Positions 44,149-55,079 of a stretch of 64,000 nt of DNA are shown piece by piece. Source of the DNA: Larkinella punicea (GTDB lineage: Bacteria > Bacteroidota > Bacteroidia > Cytophagales > Spirosomataceae). Each line of letters opens with the position of its first letter. The first letter of the stretch is position 1. The notes under the pieces are model-generated. The model was not told the DNA's origin and searched no databases. It saw only the letters and a program-made list of their open reading frames with translations. The stretch is from assembly GCF_003334855.1 (NCBI RefSeq), contig NZ_QOWE01000017.1, forward strand, positions 124,001-188,000, read 5' to 3'. Made by a program: the position numbers and the translations under genes.

Positions 44149-45129
44149 TTACTCGCCTTTGGTGCTGGATTTGTCGATGATAACGGCCAGTAGGATGACG
44201 ATTCCCTTGACAACCTGTTGCCAGAACGGCGAGACGTTTAGCAGCACCAAACCGTTGTTCAAAACGCCGATGATGACCGCGCCCTGCACTGTGCCGAGGA
44301 TGCTGCCCCGTCCGCCCGACAGTGAGGTTCCGCCAATCACTACGGCCGCAATGGAATCCAGTTCGTAGCTCGTTCCGGCATTGGGTTGCGCCGAATCCAG
44401 CCGGGACGTCACCAGCAGTCCGCCAACCGCAGCCAGCGCACCGGCCAGGGTGTAAACCCTTATTTTGATGCGATTGATGTTGACACCCGAAAGCCGGGCC
44501 GCACTTTCGCTGCCGCCAATGGCGTAGACATACCGGCCAAACCGGGTCTGATCCATGAGTAAAACCGTGACCAGAACAATACCACCGGAAATCCAGACCG
44601 GCAGCGGAATGCCTAGAAACCAGCCGGTTCCGAGGAAGGTGAACGAATCGCCCAAACCGGTAATGGGAAATCCTTCGGTCCACAGCATCGTCAAACCCCG
44701 GGCGATGGTGAGCATGGCGAGCGTGGCGACAAACGGCGGCAGTTTGAACCGGGTGATCGCCCAGCCGTTGAACCAACCAAGCACACTGCCGGTCAGAATT
44801 CCGGCGACAATGGCCCCAAAAACCGTAAAGCCGATGTACAGGTTATTGGCGGGGAGTTCAATTCCATTCCGCAGCAAACCGGCGGCAATGGCACCCGAAA
44901 GCGCCAGCACCGAACCGACGGAGAGGTCGATGCCGGCCGTCAGTACCACCAGCGTCATGCCGACGGAAATGCAGATGTTGACCGAGATTTGCCGCAGCAC
45001 GTTCCAGCCGTTGGCTACAGTGAAAAACTTGTCAGACAGTAAACCGATCGTGATGCAAAGCAGGAGCAGGGCAATCAGCGATTGAAATTTCAGGATAACG
45101 GGTCGGTAGGTTTGCAAGGAGATTTGCAT
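44149..45129 (-). CDS. Sugar ABC transporter permease, RbsC-like
   Basis: This 326-residue protein has about 8-10 hydrophobic helices and the ribose/xylose-type permease signatures NICISVGMTLVVLTAGIDLSVGS, GGSESAARLSGVN and IAAVVIGGTSLSGGRGS. It forms the inner-membrane channel for the importer with the ATPase (stop at 45141, 11-nt gap) and the lipoprotein binding protein (47278-48255). Length is normal for the family. ABC sugar importers of this class are rare in Bacteroidota compared with SusC/SusD systems. Confidence 0.95.
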   Translation of the reverse strand: MQISLQTYRPVILKFQSLIALLLLCITIGLLSDKFFTVANGWNVLRQISVNICISVGMTLVVLTAGIDLSVGSVLALSGAIAAGLLRNGIELPANNLYIGFTVFGAIVAGILTGSVLGWFNGWAITRFKLPPFVATLAMLTIARGLTMLWTEGFPITGLGDSFTFLGTGWFLGIPLPVWISGGIVLVTVLLMDQTRFGRYVYAIGGSESAARLSGVNINRIKIRVYTLAGALAAVGGLLVTSRLDSAQPNAGTSYELDSIAAVVIGGTSLSGGRGSILGTVQGAVIIGVLNNGLVLLNVSPFWQQVVKGIVILLAVIIDKSSTKGE

Positions 45130-45140
45130 GGAAGACTTCG

Positions 45141-46643
45141 TTAAATGGTTTGAGGAATAGCGGCTTTCAGAATCTCGTCTTCCGAGGCATTGGCGGGGAG
45201 TTCGGTCGTCAGATTTCCTTCGCTCATGACCAGAATGCGGTCGGAAATTGCCAGAATTTCCGGGAGTTCCGAAGAAACCACCAGAATGCCCATGCCCGCG
45301 TCGGCCAGTTGCAAAATGAGTTTATAGATTTCATTTTTGGCATTGACATCGATGCCGCGTGTGGGTTCGTCCAGCATCAACAGTTTGGGATGGGTCGCCA
45401 GCCATTTCGACAGAACGATTTTCTGCTGGTTGCCCCCGCTCAGGTTCCGGGCGGTTTGCCGCTCCGAGGATGTTTTGATGTTCAGGTCGGTGATGTATTG
45501 GTTTGCCAGTTTGGACTCTTTCGCCCGGTTGAGCAGTCCGTTCCGTTCAATGCTGTTGAGGTTGGTCAAACTGATGTTCGTCCGTACATCCAGCCCCAGT
45601 ACCAGCCCGTCTTTTTTCCGGTCTTCCGGCACCAGCGCCAGCCCCGCTGCGATGGCGTCGCCGGGTGATTTAAAATGCCTTTCCTGCTCATCCAGCCTGA
45701 TTTTGCCGCTGGTTCGCTTCGGATGCAGGCCAAAAAGCGTTTCCAGCAATTCGGTTCGTCCCGCGCCCATCAGCCCGAAAATGCCGACAATTTCGCCCTG
45801 CCCCACCGTGAAGAAAATGTTCTTGAGCTGGTTTTCCTGCGTTCGTTCGGGGTGCTTCAGGCACAGATTCTCCACCGACAGCAGCGGTTTTGGAGACAAA
45901 AAACCGGCTTGCCGACGGATCGTGTGAACTGCCCGCCCAACCATTTTACGAATGATGTCATCGTGGGTCATGCCCTGCATTTCGCCGGATTCGATGGATT
46001 TTCCGTCGCGCAAAACCACAAACCGGTCGGCCATTTTGAACAGTTCGTCCAGTTTGTGCGAGATGTAAACGATGGCTTTCTGTTCCTTTTTTAAATCCGC
46101 GATGATTCTAAACAGCACGTCGACCTCGCTTTCGCTGATGGCCGAGGTGGGTTCGTCCATGATAATCACTTCCGAGTCGATCAGCAGGGCTTTGGCAATT
46201 TCGACCACCTGCTGCTGACCTACTTTTAGCTCCGAAACCAGCGTGTCGGGGCTGATGGACAGATTCAGCCGGTCGAGCAGTTGCCCGGTTCGCAGTCGCA
46301 TGGCTTTCTTGTCGAGCGTTCCCCAGCGGGTTGTCAGTTCGCGGCCCAGAAAGATGTTTTCGGTGATGTTCAGGTACGGAATCAGGTTCAGTTCCTGGTG
46401 GATGATGGCAATACCGCAGTCCTGTGCGTCGCGGGGGGAGGCAAACCGAACGGGGTTCCCCTTGTACCAAATCTGGCCCTCGTAGTCGGGATAAACGCCC
46501 GACAGGATTTTCATCAGCGTAGACTTCCCGGCACCGTTTTCACCAATCACCGCCGTCACTTTTCCGGCCTGAAATTCCAGGCAAACGGCGTCCAGCGCGG
46601 TTACCCCCGAAAATCGTTTCGTTATGTTTTCCGCTCTTAGCAT
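45141..46643 (-). CDS. Sugar ABC transporter ATP-binding protein, RbsA-like
   Basis: The start at 46641-46643 gives MLRAENITKRFSGVTALDAV; the frame upstream overlaps the DUF2291 gene. The 500-residue protein is a tandem ATPase. The first half has Walker A GENGAGKST, signature VGQQQVVEIAKAL and Walker B VIIMDEPTSAI. The second half has the degenerate GLMGAGRTE in place of Walker A, then LSGGNQQKIVLSKWL and LLMLDEPTRGID, as in RbsA/XylG/MglA. The start lies 1 nt past the DUF2291 stop (TGATATG), so the two genes are translationally coupled. Confidence 0.95.
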   Translation of the reverse strand: MLRAENITKRFSGVTALDAVCLEFQAGKVTAVIGENGAGKSTLMKILSGVYPDYEGQIWYKGNPVRFASPRDAQDCGIAIIHQELNLIPYLNITENIFLGRELTTRWGTLDKKAMRLRTGQLLDRLNLSISPDTLVSELKVGQQQVVEIAKALLIDSEVIIMDEPTSAISESEVDVLFRIIADLKKEQKAIVYISHKLDELFKMADRFVVLRDGKSIESGEMQGMTHDDIIRKMVGRAVHTIRRQAGFLSPKPLLSVENLCLKHPERTQENQLKNIFFTVGQGEIVGIFGLMGAGRTELLETLFGLHPKRTSGKIRLDEQERHFKSPGDAIAAGLALVPEDRKKDGLVLGLDVRTNISLTNLNSIERNGLLNRAKESKLANQYITDLNIKTSSERQTARNLSGGNQQKIVLSKWLATHPKLLMLDEPTRGIDVNAKNEIYKLILQLADAGMGILVVSSELPEILAISDRILVMSEGNLTTELPANASEDEILKAAIPQTI

Positions 46644-46644
46644 A

Positions 46645-47274
46645 TCATGTACCCACGGACCGGATGGAAATCGGGATAACTTCAATGGCTTCGGTATGCA
46701 AATGGGCCTGGTTCAGTTCGATGGCGCCCGTAAACTCCACTTCCATACCGGTTTTGACGCTGGTTTTAAACGGAACCACCACCCGTTTTCGAATAATCTG
46801 GTTGATTTCCGCCGAGACGTTGTTCAAATCCATCGTATTGGTAAACTCCGTCAGGCTGATTAGCCCCGACGCATCGCGGGCAGCATTTCCGAAAATGTAT
46901 TCCGTGGCCACGATGATGTCAGGTCCGTTGGTCAGCGAAACCGTGACATCCTGATCGCGAACTGCGGTTATTTTACCCTGCCCTTTGACCAGAAAATACC
47001 GGATGTTGCCGATACTCATCGCGTTTGAATGTGCAGCAAACGCCTGGTCTTTGTCGGTTTTCAAGGCCTGAATCAAGGTGTTCAGGTCGGTTGCTTTGGT
47101 TGTTGCGGGCAGCAGTTTGGTTTTCCAGAAAGCATCGGCGTAGGCTGTCGCATCGAACTGCGTCCGGGCACCTTTGGCCTTCACTTCGTCCAGTTTTTTG
47201 AAATAAACGGAATGATAGACCACTACCGCCAGCAGCAAGAGCAATGCTCCATACTTTAATCCGGGTTTATTCAT
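46645..47274 (-). CDS. DUF2291-family periplasmic/membrane-anchored protein of sugar ABC operons
   Basis: This 209-residue protein has an N-terminal membrane anchor (about 8-26, YGALLLLLAVVVYHSVYF) and a periplasmic domain with FDATAYADAFWKTKLLP and the C-terminal MEVEFTGAIELNQAHLHTEAIEVIPISI. DUF2291 genes are typically found inside RbsABC-like operons, between the binding-protein and ATPase genes, exactly as here (3 nt after one and 1 nt before the other). The molecular role is unknown; an accessory role in sugar import is inferred from context. Confidence 0.88.
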   Translation of the reverse strand: MNKPGLKYGALLLLLAVVVYHSVYFKKLDEVKAKGARTQFDATAYADAFWKTKLLPATTKATDLNTLIQALKTDKDQAFAAHSNAMSIGNIRYFLVKGQGKITAVRDQDVTVSLTNGPDIIVATEYIFGNAARDASGLISLTEFTNTMDLNNVSAEINQIIRKRVVVPFKTSVKTGMEVEFTGAIELNQAHLHTEAIEVIPISIRSVGT

Positions 47275-47277
47275 GGT

Positions 47278-48255
47278 TTAGTTTCGTTTAATCAATGCGC
47301 TGTAATCCTTGATGTTAGCTTGCGAAACCAGCTCGACGGCTACCGGCATTTTTTGCGGGAAATCCCGTTTCCCCTTAAAATAGTCGCCGGCATACAGCGC
47401 AGCGGTTTTCGCCATCGTCTCGGGTGATTGCAGGCCGGTCGCCATGATTTTTCCGTTGCTGATCGACTCGATGACATCCAGTGCTCCATCGAAACCGTAG
47501 ACTTTGATTTCGCGGGTTTTTCCAGCCGCCATTACGGCCTGGTAAGCTCCCATCGCCATGGCATCGTTCCCGCAGAAAATCCCGTCGATGTCGGGGTGGG
47601 CCTGCAAGATGGATTCGACCACTTCCAGCGCTTTGTTCCGGTCGAAATCCGCACTTTGCTGGGCTACCATCTTGAAAGCCGGGTACGAATCCACGACGCT
47701 GTGGAATCCCTTCGACCGGTTCCAGGTGTTGTTGTCGCCCACCAGACCCAGGATTTCGACATATTTGATTGCGTCTACTGACGGTTTTTCCGGGATCGTC
47801 TGAACAAAATATTTCCCGATGGCCACGCAGCCCGCGTAGTTGTCGGACAGAATCTGGGAGGTTGCCGCTCCGCTCGAATTGACTTCACGGTCCATACAAA
47901 ACACCGGAATACCCGCTTCTTTGGCTTTCAGAACATTCACGACCGAACCGTCGGCATCCGTTGGATTGAACAGGATGGCGTCGAAACCGGAGACAATGGC
48001 GTTTTCGAAATGATCGGTTTCCAGCGCCGTATTGTTCTGGGAATCAAAGATTTTGGCTTCGTATCCCAGCGATTTCGCCTGAGCAGCCGCCGTTTCGGCC
48101 AGCACCACAAACCAGGGATTGTTAAGTGTCGAAATAATGACCGCAACCTGCTTGGGTTGGTTTTCGCTGGACGTTTTCTGGCATCCACCGAAAATCAGGA
48201 GCGTGATGATCAACGCGAATAGCGGTATTTTTTTAGGAAAGAATGCCTGGTTCAT
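47278..48255 (-). CDS. Sugar ABC transporter substrate-binding lipoprotein, RbsB-like
   Basis: The start at 48253-48255 opens a lipoprotein signal ([25 protein letters not shown]) with Cys25; an upstream frame runs through the palindrome and is rejected. The 325-residue protein has the periplasmic-binding-protein pattern of the ribose group: [47 protein letters not shown] and [19 protein letters not shown]. It should bind a monosaccharide or small polyol and hand it to the permease. A 29-bp perfect palindrome lies 33 nt upstream of its start and may set its expression apart from the upstream genes. Confidence 0.93.
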   Translation of the reverse strand: MNQAFFPKKIPLFALIITLLIFGGCQKTSSENQPKQVAVIISTLNNPWFVVLAETAAAQAKSLGYEAKIFDSQNNTALETDHFENAIVSGFDAILFNPTDADGSVVNVLKAKEAGIPVFCMDREVNSSGAATSQILSDNYAGCVAIGKYFVQTIPEKPSVDAIKYVEILGLVGDNNTWNRSKGFHSVVDSYPAFKMVAQQSADFDRNKALEVVESILQAHPDIDGIFCGNDAMAMGAYQAVMAAGKTREIKVYGFDGALDVIESISNGKIMATGLQSPETMAKTAALYAGDYFKGKRDFPQKMPVAVELVSQANIKDYSALIKRN

Positions 48256-48287
48256 GGTGTTGTTGCACAATCGATTAAAGTAAGTAG

Positions 48288-48357
48288 CCGCTGTTAGCGT
48301 GTTGGAGCCCTGACAGCGGTCGAAGACCCTGTCAGGGCTCCAACACGCTAACAGCGG
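48288..48357. repeat. 29-bp perfect inverted repeat inside the sugar operon
   Basis: Arms 48288-48316 and 48329-48357 are a perfect 29-bp inverted repeat. The 12-nt loop contains a further GGTC-GAA-GACC mini-stem. It lies between the nucleoside-hydrolase-like gene (stop 48372) and the binding-protein gene (start 48255). It is unrelated in sequence to the GCGGAGTTGAGCGGAG family. It could be an intra-operon attenuator/stabiliser or a mobile miniature repeat. Confidence 0.92.
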
Positions 48358-48371
48358 TAAAGGCCCCATTT

Positions 48372-49781
48372 TTACGGAAATACCGTCACAATCACCCGTT
48401 GGTAGCGCGTCAGAGCCGGTTTGCCGTTGTCGGTTACGGCCAGAATGACATGCAGCGTCTCCGGTTGGGTCACTTTCGGGGCCGTCAAAAAAGCCGACTT
48501 TTGCCGGTTATCCTGAATTTCGAGTGGCCGGTTGCTTTCGAAAGTCCCTGGTTCGCGGTAATAAATCCATTCATAGGAGAGCGAATTTCCATCGGGATCG
48601 GTTGATCCGTCCGCACTTAAAACCACTTTCTCCCCACTTTTTACCCGCAATTGATTGGCGTGTTTCAAAACCGCCATCGGCGGGTGGTTGGCTTCCTTGT
48701 ACGGTTTGACGGTCCAGTCGATGCGGGCCGCAAAGTCGTGTTGGTAGGCCTGCCGCCAGCGCCAGATGGTCGCTTTGTTGCTGTTGTGCCAGGCTCCGTC
48801 GATGCCCACCACCTCGTCTTCGGTGTCGGTCCAGATGGGGCGGGTTTCGGGTTCCAGAAACCACTTGCGGGTGCGGGGTGTATACAACTCGTAACGGCCG
48901 CCCCAACTACCGTAGTTGGGGTGTTCGGGATCGCTCAAGCCGTTGGTAATCAGGCCAAGAAAGCTGGGTGTGTCCCCTTCCATGATGAAATCCGTGTGCG
49001 GGTGTTCGGCACCGAGCGGCCCGTGGTTTTTCCGGATGTTTTCGTCTAGCCAGCGGTTATTGACCAGATTGGAATCGGCACCGTCGAATCCCCGCGTGAA
49101 GCCGTCGCCACTGATGCCGCGCCAGGTGGAATAATGGTAGCCGCCCCGGGCGTGAAAACCGGGACTAATAATGTAAAAAAGGGTAGGGAAGGTCTTGCGA
49201 ATCCACGGCCCGGCGTCATCCTGATCGGAAATGGTATAGACCCGGATTTTGGACACAAACTGCTCCACTTCTTCGGGGGTGCGGGTTTGCCTGACTTTCC
49301 AGAGGGCCTGTCCCAGGCAATTGGCTCCGCCCCAGACCGGAATCCAGACCGGGCGGTCGTCTTTCCGGTCCACCACGGCGATGATGTGTTCCGAGCCTTC
49401 CGAGTCATTGCCCGGCCCAACGGCATCCATACCGTATTTGGGAATCGCCGGTTTGATGCGACTGAGCAGGTAGTCGGTTTCGGGATAACCTTTTTCGTGG
49501 AGCAGCAGGTTGTTCCGCACTTTTCCGTAGGCCTGAACAATCCGCTGAATCCGCTCGGGTGCCACCCGGTTTCGTTGATGCACCGAGGTTGTAGCGATCA
49601 GCCCTTCCACATCCCATTGATTGGAATAGGTCAGAAACCGCACCATTGACTGGGCGTCATCGGGTTCATTTTCAATGTCGGTCAACACCAGAACCCGGAG
49701 TTTTCTGGCTTCCTGCGCCTGACAAATGCCTGACGATAGCAATACGATGAAGGAGAGGAGGGGTAGGAATACTTTTTTCAT
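48372..49781 (-). CDS. Secreted DUF1593 nucleoside-hydrolase-like protein with Ig-like tail
   Basis: This 469-residue protein has a signal peptide (cleavage near GICQAQ). The DUF1593 domain (about 25-345) keeps the calcium/ribose-binding start of nucleoside hydrolases as [18 protein letters not shown]-terminal beta-sandwich (about 365-469; [20 protein letters not shown]) resembles PKD or cadherin-like modules. Nucleoside hydrolases cleave N-glycosidic bonds, but DUF1593 proteins have no settled substrate. Placed between transketolase and binding-protein genes, it could release the sugar the operon imports. Its start is 12 nt downstream of the transketolase stop. Confidence 0.88.
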   Translation of the reverse strand: MKKVFLPLLSFIVLLSSGICQAQEARKLRVLVLTDIENEPDDAQSMVRFLTYSNQWDVEGLIATTSVHQRNRVAPERIQRIVQAYGKVRNNLLLHEKGYPETDYLLSRIKPAIPKYGMDAVGPGNDSEGSEHIIAVVDRKDDRPVWIPVWGGANCLGQALWKVRQTRTPEEVEQFVSKIRVYTISDQDDAGPWIRKTFPTLFYIISPGFHARGGYHYSTWRGISGDGFTRGFDGADSNLVNNRWLDENIRKNHGPLGAEHPHTDFIMEGDTPSFLGLITNGLSDPEHPNYGSWGGRYELYTPRTRKWFLEPETRPIWTDTEDEVVGIDGAWHNSNKATIWRWRQAYQHDFAARIDWTVKPYKEANHPPMAVLKHANQLRVKSGEKVVLSADGSTDPDGNSLSYEWIYYREPGTFESNRPLEIQDNRQKSAFLTAPKVTQPETLHVILAVTDNGKPALTRYQRVIVTVFP

Positions 49782-49793
49782 GGGTAGGAAAGG

Positions 49794-50768
49794 TTAAGCC
49801 GTTTTCCGAACCAGGTTCAGCCCGGTTTCGGCAATGCCTTCTTCGGACAAACCGTAGTGATTGAAGATCTCGATCTGGGAACCCGTAACGGTGTATTCAT
49901 CCGGGATACCCATGATTTTGAAGGGATTATGAAAATTATTTTGCATCAGAAAGGAAGCGCAGGCTTCGCCCAGACCCCCGTAGACACTGTGTTCTTCCAC
50001 CGTAACAATGGGCACACCCGGCGATGCGACTTTTGCCAACAGTTCGTAATCCAGCGGTTTGATGGTGTGCATACTGACCACCGTCGACCGAATTCCGTAC
50101 AGTGTTTCCAGCCGCCGGGCCGCCTGAACGGCCGGATAGACGGTTTCGCCCGTTCCGATAATGACCAGGTCATTCCCTTCCCGGACAACACTGCCTTTCC
50201 CGAATTCAAACCGGCGGTTCGGGTCTTCGGTCAGCAAGGGCATCGCTTTTTTGCCGAACCGGATGTAAATCGGATGTTCGGTTTGGGCCGCTAATCGAAT
50301 GGCCTGCTCCGTTTCAAAATTATCCGCCGGAACAACAATGATCAGGTTGTGGACCGCCCGCAAAGCCGCAAAATCGTGCAAACTGTGGTGGGTCGAGCCC
50401 AACGCGCCGTAGCTTACACCGGCACTGATGCCGATGAGTTTGACCGGGTTATCGGAATACGCGACGTCGGTTTTGATCTGTTCAAACGAACGGGCCGTCA
50501 GAAAACAGGCGGGAGAAACCGCAAACACTTTTTTCCCGGTCGAAGCCAAACCGGCCGCGACGCCCACCAGATTTTGCTCGGCAATCCCGATTTCGACCAT
50601 CTGCGCCGGGAATTTCTGGCCAAAAGGCACCAGCTTTCCCGAACCCCGCGAGTCACTGGTTACGACCAGAATCGTTTTGTCGGTGCTGGCCAGTTCCTGA
50701 AGCGTTCCCGAAAAAACGTCGAGGTTGGCTTTATACGTAACAAGTTCGTTTTGCGTGATTTCTGCCAT
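49794..50768 (-). CDS. Transketolase, C-terminal half (split enzyme)
   Basis: The start at 50766-50768 gives MAEITQNELVTYKANLDVFSGTL; the longer frame overlaps the N-terminal-half gene. The 324-residue protein holds the pyrimidine-binding and C-terminal domains: FPAQMVEIGIAEQNLVGVAAGLA with the Glu that activates thiamine, SYGALGSTHHSLHDFA, and a C-terminal VVSMHTIKPLDYELL...TVEEHSVYGGLGEA. It pairs with the half encoded at 50789-51616 to make one thiamine-diphosphate enzyme. Split transketolases occur in dedicated sugar pathways, including apulose-4-phosphate transketolase; the donor here is inferred, not shown. Confidence 0.92.
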   Translation of the reverse strand: MAEITQNELVTYKANLDVFSGTLQELASTDKTILVVTSDSRGSGKLVPFGQKFPAQMVEIGIAEQNLVGVAAGLASTGKKVFAVSPACFLTARSFEQIKTDVAYSDNPVKLIGISAGVSYGALGSTHHSLHDFAALRAVHNLIIVVPADNFETEQAIRLAAQTEHPIYIRFGKKAMPLLTEDPNRRFEFGKGSVVREGNDLVIIGTGETVYPAVQAARRLETLYGIRSTVVSMHTIKPLDYELLAKVASPGVPIVTVEEHSVYGGLGEACASFLMQNNFHNPFKIMGIPDEYTVTGSQIEIFNHYGLSEEGIAETGLNLVRKTA

Positions 50769-50788
50769 GTCTATCAATCGTTCGTTTC

Positions 50789-51616
50789 TCAGCGGAGAAC
50801 GGCCTCGGCCTCCGCCAACTCTGCCAGCGCGTGGGTATATTGATCGGGATTCGGCACGCCGTGGTGCCATTTCAACTGGTTTTCCATGTAACTGATGCCC
50901 CGGCCTTTGACCGTGTGCGCAATCACGAGGCTGGGTTTGCCGACCGTAAAAGGCAAAGCCGCAAAGGTTTCCTTCAACGCTCCAAAATCGTGTCCGTCGA
51001 CGTGCCGGACTTCCCAGCCAAATGCTTCAAATTTCCGGTCGATGGGGTCCGTATTGCAGACGTCGGTCGTGGCCCCTGAAATTTGCAAACCGTTGTTGTC
51101 GATGATGGCGCAGAGGTTATCGAGCTTGTAGTGAGACGCTAACAACGCCCCTTCCCAGTTGGAACCTTCGGGTAATTCGCCGTCGCCGAGCATTGTGAAA
51201 ACCCGGTAGGAGAGTCCGTCCAGTTTGGCGGCCAGAGCGGTTCCGACGCTGAGCGACAGGCCGTGTCCCAGCGAACCGGTATTCTGCTCGATGCCGTTGA
51301 CTTTGCGGGTCGGGTGACCAATGTAATGCGAACCGTATTTACACAGGGTCATCAAATCCGATTCCGGGAAAAAACCTTTGTCTGCTAATACGACGTACAA
51401 GGCTTCCACCGTATGGCCCTTGCTCTGAATGTAGCGGTCGCGCAGGGGCGACTTGAAGTTGTCCGGACCAACGTTCAGAACGTGGTTATACAGCACATTC
51501 AGAATGTCCACGCACGACAGACTTCCTCCGGTATGCCCGGCTTTCGCTTCGACGATATACTTGAGAATCTTCCGGCGATAGTCGACGGACTTGCGTGCTA
51601 ATTCCTGTTCAGTCAT
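50789..51616 (-). CDS. Transketolase, N-terminal half (split enzyme)
   Basis: This 275-residue protein holds the thiamine-pyrophosphate-binding domain. It contains EAKAGHTGGSLSCVDILNVLY, GHTVEALYVVLADKGFFP, NTGSLGHGLSLSVGTALAAK, and the GDGELPEGSNWEGAL ...IIDNNGLQ diphosphate/Mg motif. It is the partner of the gene 20 nt downstream (49794-50768). A full-length transketolase would be about 620-670 residues, and the two halves together give about 600. It starts 6 nt after the isomerase stop, so the operon makes isomerase and transketolase together. Confidence 0.93.
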   Translation of the reverse strand: MTEQELARKSVDYRRKILKYIVEAKAGHTGGSLSCVDILNVLYNHVLNVGPDNFKSPLRDRYIQSKGHTVEALYVVLADKGFFPESDLMTLCKYGSHYIGHPTRKVNGIEQNTGSLGHGLSLSVGTALAAKLDGLSYRVFTMLGDGELPEGSNWEGALLASHYKLDNLCAIIDNNGLQISGATTDVCNTDPIDRKFEAFGWEVRHVDGHDFGALKETFAALPFTVGKPSLVIAHTVKGRGISYMENQLKWHHGVPNPDQYTHALAELAEAEAVLR

Positions 51617-51622
51617 GCTTTC

Positions 51623-53041
51623 TTAATGTTCGTACACGTCCCAGCCCATGTAGTTTTCAAACGCTTCTTTCAAAATACCGGCGGTTTTGGACGCATTCAT
51701 CACCACATGGTGTTCAAAACCGTTGCGGCAAACGTACTGCATGAGCCCCTGCAAATTCGGGATTTGGGCTACCGCCCGGTTTCCGAAGGTATTCAGGGCA
51801 TCGTCGGTCAGTTGGCCTTCGCCAATGTAGGCTTTGATGATGCCTTTGGAATCGTCGGTGCTGATGCGGCCGAAGGTGAGGGGAGAGGCCGGGGTGCGAC
51901 CCGACAGGGCTCCGTACGTATTCTCTTCCCCGACGCTGGTTCCCAGAATCGGGGCGGTACTAATTTCAATGTCCGGTAAAAACGACTTCGCCCAGTTGCC
52001 GCAGTGAAACAGCACGCACTTGTTTTCGTCGTCGGCGTAATTGTTGTTCCAGTCGACCAGGGCGCTGGGCGAACCGGAGGCCAGTTGCATGGCGTACATG
52101 CTCAACGTTCCCGTCACGTCGACCTCGCAGGCACTCGGCAACATGTTTTCACTCATCATGCTCATGCTGGTACAGACGTTGCAGCCGTAATTCTGCTGAA
52201 TGGAGGTCCAGCACTGGATGGCGGTGGCGTCGAGGGAATTCTGTTCCACGAAGTCATTCAGCACCACGTCCAGTTTGGCGATCTGCACCAGCTTCTCATC
52301 CGGTGTGCGGCCTGTTGGCGTGTAGGCCTTGATGGCGTCCAGGCGGTTTTTGACGCTGATATCGTCTTTGGTCAGCTTGTTGGCATTCCCCAGAATTTCG
52401 GACAAATCGACGGTGACCACTGAAATGCCGTTGCGCTGAAGAATTTTTTCGCTGTAGCGAACCGTATTGAATCCGCCCGGCCGGGCACCCACGGCACCAA
52501 TCCGGACTTTCTGCAAACCCCGTACGACTCGACAAACCCCGATAAAATTCTGCAAATCCTGCGTAAAACTCGGATCGGTTGGATGAACGACGTGTTTGGT
52601 CGTCAGGGTATATTTGATACCGAACTGGTAGAGGTTATTACAAACCGAAATTTTTCCGCACCACGAATCCCGTCGGCGGGCCACATCCAGTTTGTTCAGA
52701 TCGTCGGGATAGGCCTGAATCATCACCGGAACGTTCAGGTCGGCCAGTTTCAGGCTTTCTGCGACGCCCCGTTCATCGCCGAAATTCGGCAGAATGACCA
52801 GAATGCCACTGATTTCATCGCGGTGTTTTTTGAACAAATCCGCACATTTCCGGGCGTCCTGAAACGTTTCCACTCCGCCCAGTTTGGTTTCTTCCGTTTC
52901 CAGTAAAATCGGATTGACGTTTTGGCTTTTCAGGATGTCGATGATTTCGACCCGCGACTCGGCCACCAGCCGATCCGGGAAAAAGTCACGGTTTCCAATG
53001 ATGACACCCAGACTGATGGGAGCGCTTTCTTTCTTGGTCAT
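51623..53041 (-). CDS. L-fucose/L-arabinose isomerase-family protein
   Basis: This 472-residue cytoplasmic protein has the fold start LGVIIGNRDFFPDRLVAESR and the family C-terminal part with VDWNNNYADDENKCVLFHCGNWAKSF. SMMSENMLPSACEVDVTGTLSMYAM supplies conserved Glu and Asp residues equivalent to the metal-site segment (about 300-325). These enzymes interconvert aldoses and ketoses with a divalent metal. It is the first gene of the nine-gene sugar operon and probably makes the ketose for the FGGY kinase. Specificity cannot be assigned by eye; apiose, L-arabinose, D-arabinose and L-fucose are all possible. Confidence 0.88.
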   Translation of the reverse strand: MTKKESAPISLGVIIGNRDFFPDRLVAESRVEIIDILKSQNVNPILLETEETKLGGVETFQDARKCADLFKKHRDEISGILVILPNFGDERGVAESLKLADLNVPVMIQAYPDDLNKLDVARRRDSWCGKISVCNNLYQFGIKYTLTTKHVVHPTDPSFTQDLQNFIGVCRVVRGLQKVRIGAVGARPGGFNTVRYSEKILQRNGISVVTVDLSEILGNANKLTKDDISVKNRLDAIKAYTPTGRTPDEKLVQIAKLDVVLNDFVEQNSLDATAIQCWTSIQQNYGCNVCTSMSMMSENMLPSACEVDVTGTLSMYAMQLASGSPSALVDWNNNYADDENKCVLFHCGNWAKSFLPDIEISTAPILGTSVGEENTYGALSGRTPASPLTFGRISTDDSKGIIKAYIGEGQLTDDALNTFGNRAVAQIPNLQGLMQYVCRNGFEHHVVMNASKTAGILKEAFENYMGWDVYEH

Positions 53042-53124
53042 AGTGAGTTAAGGGGCAATGGTCGTAGAATGATTGGCAGGTTTCGTGCTACCCGAAATCC
53101 GATAAATCGAAGCAATTTACAAAA

Positions 53125-53153
53125 TAAACGAAAGTAAAAAATAGTAAACGAAA
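53125..53153 (-). promoter_or_regulatory. Paired TAAACGAAA motifs, candidate operator of the sugar operon
   Basis: TAAACGAAA occurs at 53125-53133 and again at 53145-53153, exactly 20 nt apart (two helical turns). A reverse-orientation AAACGAAA copy lies at 53235-53242. They lie 84-112 nt upstream of the isomerase start. A bound regulator is inferred; none is encoded nearby. Confidence 0.4.
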
Positions 53154-53295
53154 AAATAGGTCGGCATTTTAAAACTTAATAGTAGGAAAATTATATCATT
53201 TTATGGTTTTTAGCTTTATTTAATTTTTGTATTCTTTCGTTTGAAATGCGTCATCCAACCGCCTGGACGCGCGATTGGCAAAAGATAAAAACCAA

Positions 53296-53326
53296 AAAAG
53301 CCCCCGACAGACTGCCGGGGGCTTTT
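53296..53326 (-). terminator. Rho-independent terminator of groES-groEL
   Basis: AAAAGCCCCCG and CGGGGGCTTTT arms surround a 10-nt loop, 24 nt past the groEL stop. The minus strand ends the stem in a run of T. Confidence 0.88.
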
Positions 53327-53349
53327 GTATGCGTAAGCTGAGGGGATGA

Positions 53350-55050
<1,701 letters not shown>

Positions 55051-55079
55051 TTAACTGAACCGGGGCCGGCGGGAGAACC

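Larger units (their letters stand above)
53042..53349. other. 308-nt intergenic region: sugar-operon promoter region and groEL terminator
   Basis: The part next to the isomerase gene (about 53095-53250) is very AT-rich and carries repeated TAAACGAAA motifs, described separately. The part next to groEL holds a strong terminator. No open frame or RNA gene is evident. Confidence 0.6.
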
